From Spirochaetota bacterium (GTDB lineage: Bacteria; Spirochaetota; UBA12135; COTS27; JAFLEE01): a stretch of 64,000 bases of DNA. How positions within the stretch are numbered: the first letter of the stretch is position 1; the number at the start of each line of letters is the position of its first letter. The stretch covers positions 38,782-102,781 of the forward strand of contig JAFLEE010000008.1 in the NCBI GenBank assembly GCA_017302015.1. The letters run 5' to 3'. A model generated the notes under the pieces. The model did not search any database, was not told the DNA's origin, and was given only the letters and a program-made list of their open reading frames with translations. Shown here in pieces: positions 17,338 through 26,107 of the stretch. The translations under genes and the position numbers were made by a program.

Positions 17338-19272
17338 TCATGTTTCCAGCAGGGCCCGCTCCGGCCCCGCCCTCTCCACGCGGAAGCGCTCCAATTGGGA
17401 GCGGAGCGACTGCATGGAGGCCTCCTGCCCCGCCGCAAGGCCCTCCACCGACCGGGTGCCCGAACGGATCTCGGCCATCCCCGATTCCAGCCGGTCCATG
17501 GCGGAGGAAACCCGGTCGGCCAATTCCCGCAGGCCGATGAGGGCGGCCCGGATCTCCGAGGTCTTTCCCTCGAGGTGCCCGGCGGCGGCGTCCATGGCCT
17601 GGTTGGAGACAAGGATGCCGTCTCCCGTGCCCTTGACCAGGGCGGTCGTTTCCTGGATCTCGCCCACGGCCGCCACCATCTCGCCATTGGCGAGGTTCTG
17701 CTCGTCCATGGCTTGGCGCACCTGGCGGACCACCTCGCCCACGCTCGCGCTCTCCCCGGCGATGCGGTCGAAGGCGGCGGCGGTGGCCTCGAGTTCTTCC
17801 CGGGCCCGGCCCTCCACCTGGTCGACCTCGCGCAGCAGGGCCTTCACCTTCACCGCCTCGCTCCTGGATTGGTCGGCCAATTTCCGGATCTCGTCGGCCA
17901 CCACAGCGAAGCCCTTCCCCGACTCCCCCGCGTGGGCGGCCTCGATGGCCGCGTTCATGGCCAGCAGATTGGTCTGCCCGGCGACCCCGCTGATGATGTT
18001 GGCGAAGGAGGCCACCGCCCGGGTGGTCTCGATCATCTTCCCTACGGCGGTGGCGGAGCGCGCCAAAAGTTCCTTCCCGTCGGACGCGGCGGCGGCCAGG
18101 GCCGCCCCGGAGGCGTCGGCCTTCTGGGCCACCCCGGCGATGGTCCGGATATTGGCGGCCTGCTCCTCGATGGTCGCCCCCATCTCGTTGACCGAGGAGG
18201 ATTGGCGGCCCACCACGCGCCCGAGATCCTCGATGCGCGAAGCGATCCCACGGAGGTTCGAAAGCAGCGTGGCGATCTGCTCGGCCTGCTCCCGCGCCAG
18301 GCCCTCGAGGGCGCTGAAGTTCTCGTGCTGCTCACGGGTGGAGCCCCGCACCGCGGCGCTGGTCTCGGCCATGGCCTCCACCGCCTTCGCGTTGCGCCCG
18401 ATATGGTCGTGGATCTCCCGGGAGGCGCCGTGGGTCGCGCCGAGGTTCTCCCGGGTGAGCCCCACCATGGAGCGGATCTTCTCCACGAAGCCGTTGAAGG
18501 AACGGGCCAATTCGCCGAACTCGTCGCGCCGCCCCTCCGCGATGCGCCGGGTGAGATCCCCGTCGCCGCCCTCGATCTCGCGCATTTGCTCGGTGACCAG
18601 GGCCAGGGGGTCTTGGATGGTGCGCACGAGCCGCAAGGTGAGGAAGACCATGAGGATGACGAGGAGCGGCACGCCGATGAGGAAGAAGCGCTGCACCCGG
18701 GCGATGCCCCGGGCCGCCTGGCCTTCCACCTGGGCGGCCTGCTCATTGGCGAGGGCCACCACCCGGTCGATGGCTTTGCGGTGTTCCTTATAGAAGGGTT
18801 CCACTTCTTCTTTCAAAATCTTGTAGGCGCCGGCCCGGTCACCCCATGCGAGGGCCGGGAGGTAGCGCTCCCGCACCGTCCGGAAGAACGCGAGGGCGGG
18901 GATGCGCGAATCATCGAGGAACGCCGCGCGGGTGGCCGGGGGCTCCAGGGCCACCTGCCAGAAGGCGTGGCGCTCCCGGTATTCCTTCTCGAGCCGCTCG
19001 AGTTGGCTCCGGCCATCCTCGAGGACCGCCGTGTTCGTCTCGGCGGAGAGGGCGTGCAGGTAATACATGCTTTCCACGAGATAGGCCGGCGGCGGGAGGA
19101 TATCGGCCACCAAATCCTTGGAAAGGATGATGTCGCGATAGAGGGGGCCTTGGATGCGCACATTCCCCACCATCCAAAGGAGCACCGCGGCGAACAACCC
19201 GGTGGCCGCGAAGAGCCCGATGACGAGGAGGAAGACTTTCTGGCGGATCTTGAGGCTGAGGGAAAGGGGCAT
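17338..19272 (-). CDS. Methyl-accepting chemotaxis protein
   Basis: The 644-residue chemoreceptor has one transmembrane helix at residues 12-34, a helical periplasmic sensor (about 35-193, four-helix-bundle type), a second transmembrane helix (about 194-213), a HAMP domain (214-267) and a long cytoplasmic coiled coil. The signalling hairpin is highly conserved ([20 protein letters not shown], about 431-450). There is no CheR-binding pentapeptide at the C-terminus. It should couple ligand sensing to CheA/CheW encoded elsewhere, which implies the organism is motile or uses a chemosensory-like pathway. It is transcribed alone. Confidence 0.95.
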   Translation of the reverse strand: MPLSLSLKIRQKVFLLVIGLFAATGLFAAVLLWMVGNVRIQGPLYRDIILSKDLVADILPPPAYLVESMYYLHALSAETNTAVLEDGRSQLERLEKEYRERHAFWQVALEPPATRAAFLDDSRIPALAFFRTVRERYLPALAWGDRAGAYKILKEEVEPFYKEHRKAIDRVVALANEQAAQVEGQAARGIARVQRFFLIGVPLLVILMVFLTLRLVRTIQDPLALVTEQMREIEGGDGDLTRRIAEGRRDEFGELARSFNGFVEKIRSMVGLTRENLGATHGASREIHDHIGRNAKAVEAMAETSAAVRGSTREQHENFSALEGLAREQAEQIATLLSNLRGIASRIEDLGRVVGRQSSSVNEMGATIEEQAANIRTIAGVAQKADASGAALAAAASDGKELLARSATAVGKMIETTRAVASFANIISGVAGQTNLLAMNAAIEAAHAGESGKGFAVVADEIRKLADQSRSEAVKVKALLREVDQVEGRAREELEATAAAFDRIAGESASVGEVVRQVRQAMDEQNLANGEMVAAVGEIQETTALVKGTGDGILVSNQAMDAAAGHLEGKTSEIRAALIGLRELADRVSSAMDRLESGMAEIRSGTRSVEGLAAGQEASMQSLRSQLERFRVERAGPERALLET

Positions 19273-19649
19273 GGAGGGCTCCTGGGGATTCGGCCTATAG
19301 GCCTGAAAAATGTCTAAATATTCATTAAAATGCCAATCGATTTGTCATTAGATCGTATCGCCCAATATTTAGGCAATCGGAATCCTGAAGATCCTAGACA
19401 GGGATTTCCCGAAAATCCCCTTGTTTTTAGCCGGAATGCCCAGCGTTTCATTCAATGCAAGGCCCTCGGGACTTCAGGGCGAGCCAATTGGAACCACTTC
19501 ATCTACTTGGAATGTCATAAAACGTGCCAAGTCCGCGGCGGTTGGGCGGGCCTGCCAGCCGGAAGGGCCGGGCCCCCGAAGCCCCCGTACCGTCATCGGG
19601 AACTCCGACCGCGCCGCAGAGAAACCATCCACCCGGTTTGAGAATCGGA
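19273..19649. other. Intergenic region between chemoreceptor and SGNH gene
   Basis: About 400 bases without a convincing gene. The left half is distinctly AT-richer than its surroundings and includes the 12-bp palindrome GGCCTATAGGCC (19292-19303), probably in the chemoreceptor leader. The right half is GC-rich and leads to TATAAT at 19650-19655. Confidence 0.5.
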
Positions 19650-19655
19650 TATAAT
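19650..19655 (+). promoter_or_regulatory. -10 box TATAAT of the SGNH gene at 19673
   Basis: A perfect -10 box would start the transcript at about 19662, so the leader is only about 11 bases and begins with the ribosome-binding GGGAG. No good -35 is visible, so an activator may be needed. Confidence 0.5.
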
Positions 19656-19672
19656 CCCCCAGGGAGTCCCCC

Positions 19673-21637
19673 ATGCATCTGCGCCTATTCATTTTTTTGG
19701 CCCTGGCCCCGTTCGCCGCCGCCCAGCCGCCCGAGCGCGTGCTGTCGCTTTCCAACGTCGACCGCATCGCCCTCGTGGGGGATAGTTTCAGCGCCTGCCA
19801 TTACGCCCTGCGCGACAAGGCCTACCTCTCCATCCTCTCCATGCTCTCGGACTATAATTGGGAATCGTTCTCGCGAAGCGGCTACGACGCCGTGCGCCTC
19901 ACGGCCTCCATCCGAAACGGCGACAAATTCTTCCACGACGCCCTCTCGTTCCGCGATTACGGGGCGACGCGGGCCATCCTCATCACCCACGAGAACGACG
20001 TCTTCCACCGGCGCCGCGATAACGCGTGGTACGCCGAGAACCTCCACGGGCTCATCGAGGCCGTGCGCGCCTGCGGCGCCGAGCCCATCCTCGCCAGCGA
20101 GTTCGGCAGCGGCACCGGGGGCCGCGACGAGCGCGACCTCAAACTGCTGTGCGCCCTCGCCGAGCGCACGGGCATCCGCTTCTGGGACCTCGCCAGTTCC
20201 ACCAAATTCGTCAACGGCACCCGCTACCTCCCCTTCTGGGGCAGCGGCCACCCCGCCACCCGGACCACCTGGCTCTTCGCCGACGCCTTCCTCGCCCAAC
20301 TCGCCGCCCTCCCCCGTCCCGCGGCTTCGCTCAAACTCTACCGGGTGCGCGACGCCTTCGCCTCCCGCGATGAGGCGGACCTGCTCTATGACGCCATCGA
20401 GGAGCGCGCCGCGCGCTTCAAGGAGATCAGCGTGGGGCATTACGCCCTGACGAAAGAGGGCGCCCGCTATTACGACGCCCTCAACCAGAAATTCCCCAAC
20501 GAGCGGATCGCCAGCGAGTACCTGAAGATCCAAAACGGCGAAGAGGTCGCCTTCGGCGAGCGCGGCCTCCTCGAGGTCGTCATGCCGGCCGTGGGGCCGC
20601 GCCTCGCCTCCTGGCGCCTCCACCTCTCCGATCCTTCCATCACCGTCTACGGCCGCCACCTCTTCACGCCCCCCTACGAAGTCGACATCAAGTTCCAGGG
20701 CTTCCAATGCGATCCCGTCCCCGCGGTGGTCGTCGGCGATACCTATGTCTCCAGCGACGCCGCCTTCGCCAACCAGGTCTTCACGGTTGTGGGGACCGGA
20801 GACGGCCTCGTGCTCTGCTCCCCCGACCCCCGCCAGTACAAGGTCGTCCCCGGCACGCTCACCAAAAAAAACGGCAGCGGCCCCGCCTCCATCGTTTACT
20901 CCCAGACCCGCTCGGGCATGCACCCCACCTGGTACGCCCAATTGGGCCGGCCCGAAGGGGTGTGGAAACCCCTCGCCCAGCAAGACGGCGACTACGTCAT
21001 CCCCGCCCGCGAATTGAGCGCCTTCATGGCCTACGACAAGCTCCCCCTTCTGCTGGTGAAGAAGGGCGGCTTCACCCTGAAGGACGTGCGCGTATTTTGG
21101 CGAGGCGATGAGGGCAAGTACGAGGCGCCCCGCCAGGCTCCCCAGGAAGCCCGCGGCCCCGAACTCCTCCCCAGTATCTGCCCCGGCAATCCGGGCGAAC
21201 TGGAAAAATGGGCCACGGAGGGCGCCCTCACCGCGGGAAAGGCCTTCGATGCGGTCTACCCGTCCGGGGCCTCGGGTCTGTTGGAACTCTCCGGCACCAA
21301 CGCCCTCGTCCAATCCTTCACCGTACCCCCCGCCGAGTTCGCCCGGCGGCTCCAGATCCAGGTATGGGCTCGGGTATTCCCCGCCGTCTTCGACCCCCTG
21401 GGCGCCCCCACCTCGGCCCCCATCACCGAAGATAGTTTCGACCCGGGTACCCTCGTCGTCGAACTTTCGGACAACGGTTTTGCCCCCGCCGAACTCCGCA
21501 GCCTCGTCGGGCTCCATTGGAAGGGGGTGCGTTTCCAGAACCTCGTGCCCGCCCTTTCCACCGGCGGGAGGATTCGCATCTATTCTAAGGACAAGGCGAT
21601 CCAGATCGGGCGGGTGTCGGTGAAGTGGGTGGATTAG
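19673..21637 (+). CDS. Secreted large SGNH-hydrolase-like protein
   Basis: The 654-residue product has a signal peptide (1-17) and an N-terminal SGNH-like domain (about 28-220). Block I is GDSFS (Ser38), a TxxND-like block is THEND, and WGSGHPA supplies the block V histidine (about residue 193). The remaining 430 residues are beta-rich with no family I can name; the last 120 look like a carbohydrate-binding sandwich. The likely role is deacylation of extracellular glycans. GGGAG lies just before the ATG. It is the first rightward gene after the chemoreceptor. Confidence 0.7.
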   Translation: MHLRLFIFLALAPFAAAQPPERVLSLSNVDRIALVGDSFSACHYALRDKAYLSILSMLSDYNWESFSRSGYDAVRLTASIRNGDKFFHDALSFRDYGATRAILITHENDVFHRRRDNAWYAENLHGLIEAVRACGAEPILASEFGSGTGGRDERDLKLLCALAERTGIRFWDLASSTKFVNGTRYLPFWGSGHPATRTTWLFADAFLAQLAALPRPAASLKLYRVRDAFASRDEADLLYDAIEERAARFKEISVGHYALTKEGARYYDALNQKFPNERIASEYLKIQNGEEVAFGERGLLEVVMPAVGPRLASWRLHLSDPSITVYGRHLFTPPYEVDIKFQGFQCDPVPAVVVGDTYVSSDAAFANQVFTVVGTGDGLVLCSPDPRQYKVVPGTLTKKNGSGPASIVYSQTRSGMHPTWYAQLGRPEGVWKPLAQQDGDYVIPARELSAFMAYDKLPLLLVKKGGFTLKDVRVFWRGDEGKYEAPRQAPQEARGPELLPSICPGNPGELEKWATEGALTAGKAFDAVYPSGASGLLELSGTNALVQSFTVPPAEFARRLQIQVWARVFPAVFDPLGAPTSAPITEDSFDPGTLVVELSDNGFAPAELRSLVGLHWKGVRFQNLVPALSTGGRIRIYSKDKAIQIGRVSVKWVD

Positions 21638-21777
21638 GGGGAGGGATGTCAGGCATCACGATCGGCCCTGGCCAAAATATCCAACCGCTGGAAATGGCGA
21701 ACCAAACGCAAATGATTCCTGGGCTTCATTTTCTGGTTTTACGATCATTGCTGTAAATCGAGAAGGGTCATTTCACG

Positions 21778-22305
21778 ATGAAGATCTCCGTCAAACTTGA
21801 TATTTCAGATTTAGACGACTACCGGAAGCAAGCTTTCGGAAAAGGCAAAAGCCGCACCACCGTGATTGGTGGAATGGCCTTAATCACGGTGTTTTTGCAC
21901 GCGCTTTTTTTGGCCGACAAGAATTACACCCACGCATCTTGGCTTGTCATCGTGACGGTATGGGACACCTTTTTAGCCATGGGTATCCTATCGATGCTCC
22001 ACGCGATCAACACGAGCAAACGAGACTTTAAAACGAATAAAATCAATGAAGGAGTCCAGAATTTCGAATTCAATAAAAACGGAATCGCCTTCTTCTCCAC
22101 ACACTCGATTGCGAAATACGCATGGAACGACCTCTTTAAAGTCGTCGAATCCAAGGCCTCTTTTTTTGTTTTCATCACCTCGGAAAGAATGTTGATTTTG
22201 CCAAAGCGCTGTTTTCCGGGCCAGAAGCCCATCCGACAACTTCGCGAGATTTTTCGAACCCATTTCAACATCGACCGGAGAGAGATTCTAGACGAAGAAG
22301 CATGA
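21778..22305 (+). CDS. YcxB-like membrane protein
   Basis: The 175-residue protein has two predicted transmembrane helices (about 30-47 and 53-77) and a C-terminal YcxB-like domain (about 88-165: FEFNKNGIAFFS, WNDLFKVVESKASFFVF, ILPKRCF). YcxB-like proteins are small membrane proteins of unknown function found sporadically. Codon use is much less GC-biased than in neighbouring genes, with many lysine and AT-ending codons. The flanking non-coding DNA is AT-richer too, which points to recent acquisition. AAGGG lies about 12 bases before ATG. Confidence 0.8.
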   Translation: MKISVKLDISDLDDYRKQAFGKGKSRTTVIGGMALITVFLHALFLADKNYTHASWLVIVTVWDTFLAMGILSMLHAINTSKRDFKTNKINEGVQNFEFNKNGIAFFSTHSIAKYAWNDLFKVVESKASFFVFITSERMLILPKRCFPGQKPIRQLREIFRTHFNIDRREILDEEA

Positions 22306-22694
22306 TGCAGAGTCCCGCGAAAGGAGGTGGATTTCGGTCGTACACTATTTTTTAAGTGGAACGAATTGATGATTCATTTTCCACCAGTTTTGGGCGGGCC
22401 CGCACCTTGCGCCCAATGGGTTCGATCAAATCGATTCCTTTTCCTGAAAGGAACCCTCTTTGGTGCGCTCCCAGAATCGATCTGAAAAGGACTGGGAACT
22501 TCGCCAAGGGGGCGCACGAATTGAACAGTTGGAATTTTTGCCTAGTCCCTATTTAAACCATTTTTTTCGTTGTTTTATCTTTTCCTTGAAAAGGCCTCAA
22601 TCGGTTCGGCTTTGAATGTCTGACCATCGATTCGTCAAAGTTACACGGGCTGCGGTCCACCTGTATTCCTCCCCGATGCCACGCCTTTTTAGGC
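22306..22694. other. AT-richer non-coding region after the YcxB-like gene
   Basis: Nearly 400 bases with no convincing gene; the only sizeable frame (22356-22556) has no ribosome-binding site and no family likeness. Base composition matches the YcxB-like gene, not the host genes. A small stem GCCTTTTTAGGC lies near the right end. Confidence 0.45.
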
Positions 22695-22700
22695 TAGAAT
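22695..22700 (+). promoter_or_regulatory. -10 box TAGAAT placing transcription start on a GTG start codon
   Basis: TAGAAT is followed by six bases, TTCCCC, and then GTG at 22707, exactly where +1 is expected. This predicts a leaderless mRNA. The same layout (hexamer, TTCCCC, start codon) recurs at 63159-63173. Confidence 0.45.
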
Positions 22701-22706
22701 TTCCCC

Positions 22707-24842
22707 GTGCGAACAAACTCGATTTTGACCCCACGGCGCCGAACGGAACCCCCCGACCCTAAACGTTGGGTCTCCCGGGCGCATCGGCGCCATGCCGGCA
22801 TGCTTCTCATCGTCCTGGCCAGCGTCCTCGGGTGGCCGCAAAACGTCGTGCCGCTCCACGACCTCGTCCCCCCGGTCTTAAAGCCCAGTGGCGAAGCGTT
22901 CAAGTTCTGGAGCAACGGTACGCCCTACGTGAAGAAGTACCACGTCGATGCCCGCTCGGCGTTGGCGGCCGACACGAACCCCGGCACCATCGATCGGCCC
23001 TTCAAGACCATCGGCCGCGCCGCCGCCCTCCTCGAACCGGGAGAATGCGTGGTCGTCCACGCGGGGATCTACCGCGAATGCGTGCGTCCGCCCCGGGGCG
23101 GCGCTTCGACCGAGCGGATGATCGGCTACCTCGCCGAGGGAGACGTGATCGTCACGGGCTCGGAGCCCGCGGAGGCGCGATGGTCGACTGTGGACGCGGT
23201 CGCCGGGGTCTATCGCTACGAACTTGCGGCGCCCGCTCCCGGCGAATACGATCCGTTCATGCTGGAAAACCTTCCCGACGCGGCCTTCGACATCATGGAA
23301 TGGGCGAAAGGCCTCCGCGGGAAGGTCCCCTATACCTTGCCCCGCGGGATGGTCTTCCAGGATGGGGCGCTCCTCGCCCGCGCCGCGACGCGCGCCTGGA
23401 TGGAAAAGACGGAAGGGTCCTATTGGACCGACCGGGTGGCGCGGGCCGTGTACGTCCGCACGGCCCGGGGGCGCGATCCGAACCGAAGTCTCATGGAGCT
23501 GACGGCGCGCCGGGCCTGTTTTCGTCCACGGGTGCGCGGCCTCGGCTTCATCCACGTGCGGGGCTTCGTCTTCGAGCAGGTGGGCAACGGCTTTCCCCGG
23601 CCCCAAGAGGGCGCGCTTTCCACGGCCGCCGGCCACCATTGGCTCATCGAAGAGAACACCGTGCGCCTGGTGAACGGGATCGGGATCGATATCGGCGCGG
23701 GCTGGTACGGGGGCGCGTGCAAGCCGCCCGAGGATGGGCCGGGCTCGAATGCGGGATGGAATATCGTCCGCCGAAATCGCGTCAGCGATACCGGCGTCTG
23801 CGGCATCGCGGGGCTCCCGGGCCTGAACGCGCTCATCGAAGAGAACGAGCTGCGCCGTTGCACGATGTACCCCGTGGGGCTGATCTTCGAATGCGCCGGC
23901 ATCAAGACGCATGGCAACGTCGGCGCGCTCATCCGACGCAACCGCATCGTCGACTGCCAAGACCACGGCATCTGGATGGATTACGACAACCGGGACTCCC
24001 GCTGCACGGAGAACACGATCGTCGGCGCCCGCACCGGGATCCATATCGAAGCCAGCGTGCGGGAGCCGTGCTGGATCGACGCGAACCGCATCGTCGACGT
24101 CGACATGGGCATCTACGAGAACGATTGCCGCGGCCAGGTATTCTCTAACAACTGGTTCGGTCGCGTGGGCACCGCCTTCGACCTCCAGGGGAAAACCTCC
24201 GACCGCAGGCCGGGCGGCGCGCCGACGGGCGGCGGCGGCATGCTCCTGACGGACAATACCTTCTACCAATGCCGTGAAATCGTCGGCGACCGGAGGCCGA
24301 CGGCGGTGGCCAACGAGAATCTCCGCCCCGTCACCGTCGCCCAAGTCCCGCGGGAACTCGAGGATCTGATCGAGCGGGCTCCCCGAGCGGCGCCCGTGCA
24401 GATCCTCGTGAACCCGTCTTTCGAGTCGGGCACGGAAGGTTGGGCCCTGCATTGCTACAACGGCGCGAAAGCTTGGCTCGCCCATGAGTGGCAGGGCCCG
24501 ATGCCCGCGGCCCGCATCACCGTCCGCGACGGCGGGATGGAGGCCTGGAATGTGCAATTGGTTCAGCCCGTGAAGGTGGAGGCGGGAAGATCCTACGCGA
24601 TACGCGCGACCCTTCGCGGGGAGCGCGAGGGTATGAAGGCGACGGTGGGCCTACAGCAAGACCATGAACCGCACCGCCTGTTCACGCGAAATTTCGCCGT
24701 AGGCCGCATGGCGACGAGGATCGCCGAAGCAGACCTCATCATCCACGCCCGAAATGCCGACACGATGCGCCTGGTTTTTTTCGTCGGCGGCGACGGCCCA
24801 GGGACGATCTGGGTCGGCGAGGTCGCCGTCATCCAAGAATAA
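22707..24842 (+). CDS. Secreted right-handed parallel beta-helix protein with C-terminal CBM
   Basis: The 711-residue product has a basic N-terminal stretch, a hydrophobic export segment (residues 32-45), and a DUF1565/pectate-lyase-like start (DTNPGTIDRPFKTIGRAAAL, about 88-107). A parallel beta-helix follows (about 240-540, with repeated N-x-I-V-D and I-E-N motifs). A CBM4/9-like sandwich ends it (about 570-711, VNPSFESGTEGW). I kept GTG 22707 because it fits a leaderless transcript; ATG 22800 would give a shorter signal peptide with no Shine-Dalgarno. Likely a polysaccharide lyase, hydrolase or binding protein. It differs in subfamily from the three giants at 34348-44975. Confidence 0.75.
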   Translation: MRTNSILTPRRRTEPPDPKRWVSRAHRRHAGMLLIVLASVLGWPQNVVPLHDLVPPVLKPSGEAFKFWSNGTPYVKKYHVDARSALAADTNPGTIDRPFKTIGRAAALLEPGECVVVHAGIYRECVRPPRGGASTERMIGYLAEGDVIVTGSEPAEARWSTVDAVAGVYRYELAAPAPGEYDPFMLENLPDAAFDIMEWAKGLRGKVPYTLPRGMVFQDGALLARAATRAWMEKTEGSYWTDRVARAVYVRTARGRDPNRSLMELTARRACFRPRVRGLGFIHVRGFVFEQVGNGFPRPQEGALSTAAGHHWLIEENTVRLVNGIGIDIGAGWYGGACKPPEDGPGSNAGWNIVRRNRVSDTGVCGIAGLPGLNALIEENELRRCTMYPVGLIFECAGIKTHGNVGALIRRNRIVDCQDHGIWMDYDNRDSRCTENTIVGARTGIHIEASVREPCWIDANRIVDVDMGIYENDCRGQVFSNNWFGRVGTAFDLQGKTSDRRPGGAPTGGGGMLLTDNTFYQCREIVGDRRPTAVANENLRPVTVAQVPRELEDLIERAPRAAPVQILVNPSFESGTEGWALHCYNGAKAWLAHEWQGPMPAARITVRDGGMEAWNVQLVQPVKVEAGRSYAIRATLRGEREGMKATVGLQQDHEPHRLFTRNFAVGRMATRIAEADLIIHARNADTMRLVFFVGGDGPGTIWVGEVAVIQE

Positions 24843-24935
24843 GGGGGCGGCCCCACTCCGGATCGGCCCACCGGTCTCGGCCACCTCGATTCTTTTCGCG
24901 GCCTGAAATCCGAAAACGACATCGGCACGCCCGCC

Positions 24936-24954
24936 GGGCCCGATTTTTCGGCCC
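24936..24954. terminator. Possible bidirectional terminator stem
   Basis: GGGCCCGA pairs with TCGGCCC (one bulged C) around a loop of T residues, in the 138-base gap between two convergent genes. There is no proper T-run after it, so this is tentative. Confidence 0.25.
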
Positions 24955-24980
24955 AGTGTCCGCCCCCGCGAAAATCCCCC

Positions 24981-25937
24981 CTACCGCGCCGCCACGCTAT
25001 CCCGCCCGATGAGCCGATACGGAAGGACCGTGTTCTGCGGGAGCCGGTTCTCATCCAGATGGCTTTCGATGACGTTCGCGGCGATCTGGGCGAGGGCCTC
25101 GTGGTCTTGGGTGATGGTGGTCTGGGGGGGCGTGGCGTAGCGGGAATAAAGCGAATGCTCCGAGGCGATGAGGGAGATGTCGCGGGGCACGCGCTGGCTA
25201 TAGAGGGAGAGGGCGTAGGCCGCCACGATGCCGGCGTTCCCGCCGGGGCAGAAGAGGGCGTCCACCCCCTGCTTGAGGAGTTTCCCGATGAGTTCCACAT
25301 AATGCTCGTCGCTGGAGAGGCAGACCAGGGCGTCGCCAATGGGCAGATCCCGCTCGCGCAGGGCCTTCAGGATCGCCGCGCGGCGGATATCGGCGTTGCC
25401 GGTGCCGGGGGCCCCGTGGACGATGGAGCCGATCTTGCGGCAGCCCCGGTCGTGGAGGTGCCCGATGGCGAGGTCCATCCCCTGGGCCTCGTCGGAGCGC
25501 ACGGAATAAACGTTCGGCGCGTTCGCCGGCGCCGGCCGGTCGACGAGCACCAGTGGGGCGGAGAAGCGGCCGGACCATTGGCTGAAATCCTTCGGCTCGG
25601 CGCCGATGGCCACCGCGCCGCAGAACTGGATGCTTTGGAGGCGCTCCAGGTTATCCTGGGGCAGCACCTCCAGCCGCAGCCCCCGCTTGGGCAATTCGAG
25701 GGTGAGGGCCATCATGACCATCTCCAGGCAATTGCGGATCGGATAGACGGCCTCGCCCGGGGTAATGATCACCACGTTGCGTTGCTTGGTCGAGAGGCGC
25801 GGATGGTAGGCGTGCTCCTTGGCGATGGCGAATACGCGGGCGCGCAAATCGGCGCGGATATTCGGGTGGTGGCTGAAGACGCGGGAGACCGTGGCGGGCG
25901 AGACGCCGGCGAGCTTGGCGATTTCCTGGAGTTTCAT
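24981..25937 (-). CDS. LacI-family transcriptional repressor
   Basis: A 318-residue LacI protein: the N-terminal HTH (residues 1-22, LQEIAKLAGVSPATVSRVFS) and hinge are followed by a periplasmic-binding-protein-like sensor (about 55-318), which binds a sugar-type effector in this family. The hinge region is somewhat short. It is divergent from the five-gene operon at 26108-31083, and a long palindrome lies in the shared upstream region. That makes it the likely repressor of the operon and of itself. Confidence 0.93.
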   Translation of the reverse strand: MKLQEIAKLAGVSPATVSRVFSHHPNIRADLRARVFAIAKEHAYHPRLSTKQRNVVIITPGEAVYPIRNCLEMVMMALTLELPKRGLRLEVLPQDNLERLQSIQFCGAVAIGAEPKDFSQWSGRFSAPLVLVDRPAPANAPNVYSVRSDEAQGMDLAIGHLHDRGCRKIGSIVHGAPGTGNADIRRAAILKALRERDLPIGDALVCLSSDEHYVELIGKLLKQGVDALFCPGGNAGIVAAYALSLYSQRVPRDISLIASEHSLYSRYATPPQTTITQDHEALAQIAANVIESHLDENRLPQNTVLPYRLIGRDSVAAR

Positions 25938-25957
25938 CCCAAAAACCTCCCGATTGA

Positions 25958-25996
25958 TTCATTTGCAATGATACGAGTTATCTTGCTGCAAATGAA
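25958..25996. promoter_or_regulatory. LacI-type operator palindrome in the divergent region
   Basis: TTCATTTGCA (25958-25967) and TGCAAATGAA (25987-25996) are perfect 10-bp inverted repeats. A nested inverted pair GATA/TATC lies at 25970-25973 and 25979-25982. The site lies 21 bases upstream of the lacI start and about 80 bases upstream of the operon's -10 box. The length could hold two overlapping dimer sites. Confidence 0.65.
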
Positions 25997-26038
25997 TAAA
26001 CTTTACAAGAGTCTTTTCAGCATTTTTTTCAAAACGCC

Positions 26039-26066
26039 TTGAATCCGGACCCCCCTCGCCTATACT
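26039..26066 (+). promoter_or_regulatory. Promoter of the LacI-controlled operon
   Basis: TTGAAT (26039-26044), 16-base spacer, TATACT (26061-26066). Predicted start of transcription is about 26073, giving a leader of about 35 bases that contains GGAGAG. Confidence 0.7.
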
Positions 26067-26107
26067 ACCCATATCGTCATCCCCTAGAATCGCAGCGGAG
26101 AGTGGCC

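Noticed and set aside
17013..17687. N-terminal extension of the S9-like hydrolase by 225 codons
   Set aside because: The extension reads the complement of the chemoreceptor end and of its own promoter region, and is not protein-like; a signal peptide begins at 17012.
19314..19372. Inverted repeat CTAAATATT / AATATTTAG as a possible attachment or operator site
   Set aside because: Arms are 41 bases apart in an AT-rich patch where such matches are common; no integrase or second site.
19330..19641. 103-codon plus-strand frame in the chemoreceptor-SGNH gap
   Set aside because: No ribosome-binding site, crosses a clear change in base composition, no recognisable features.
22356..22556. 66-codon frame after the YcxB-like gene
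   Set aside because: No ribosome-binding site and no similarity that I can recognise.
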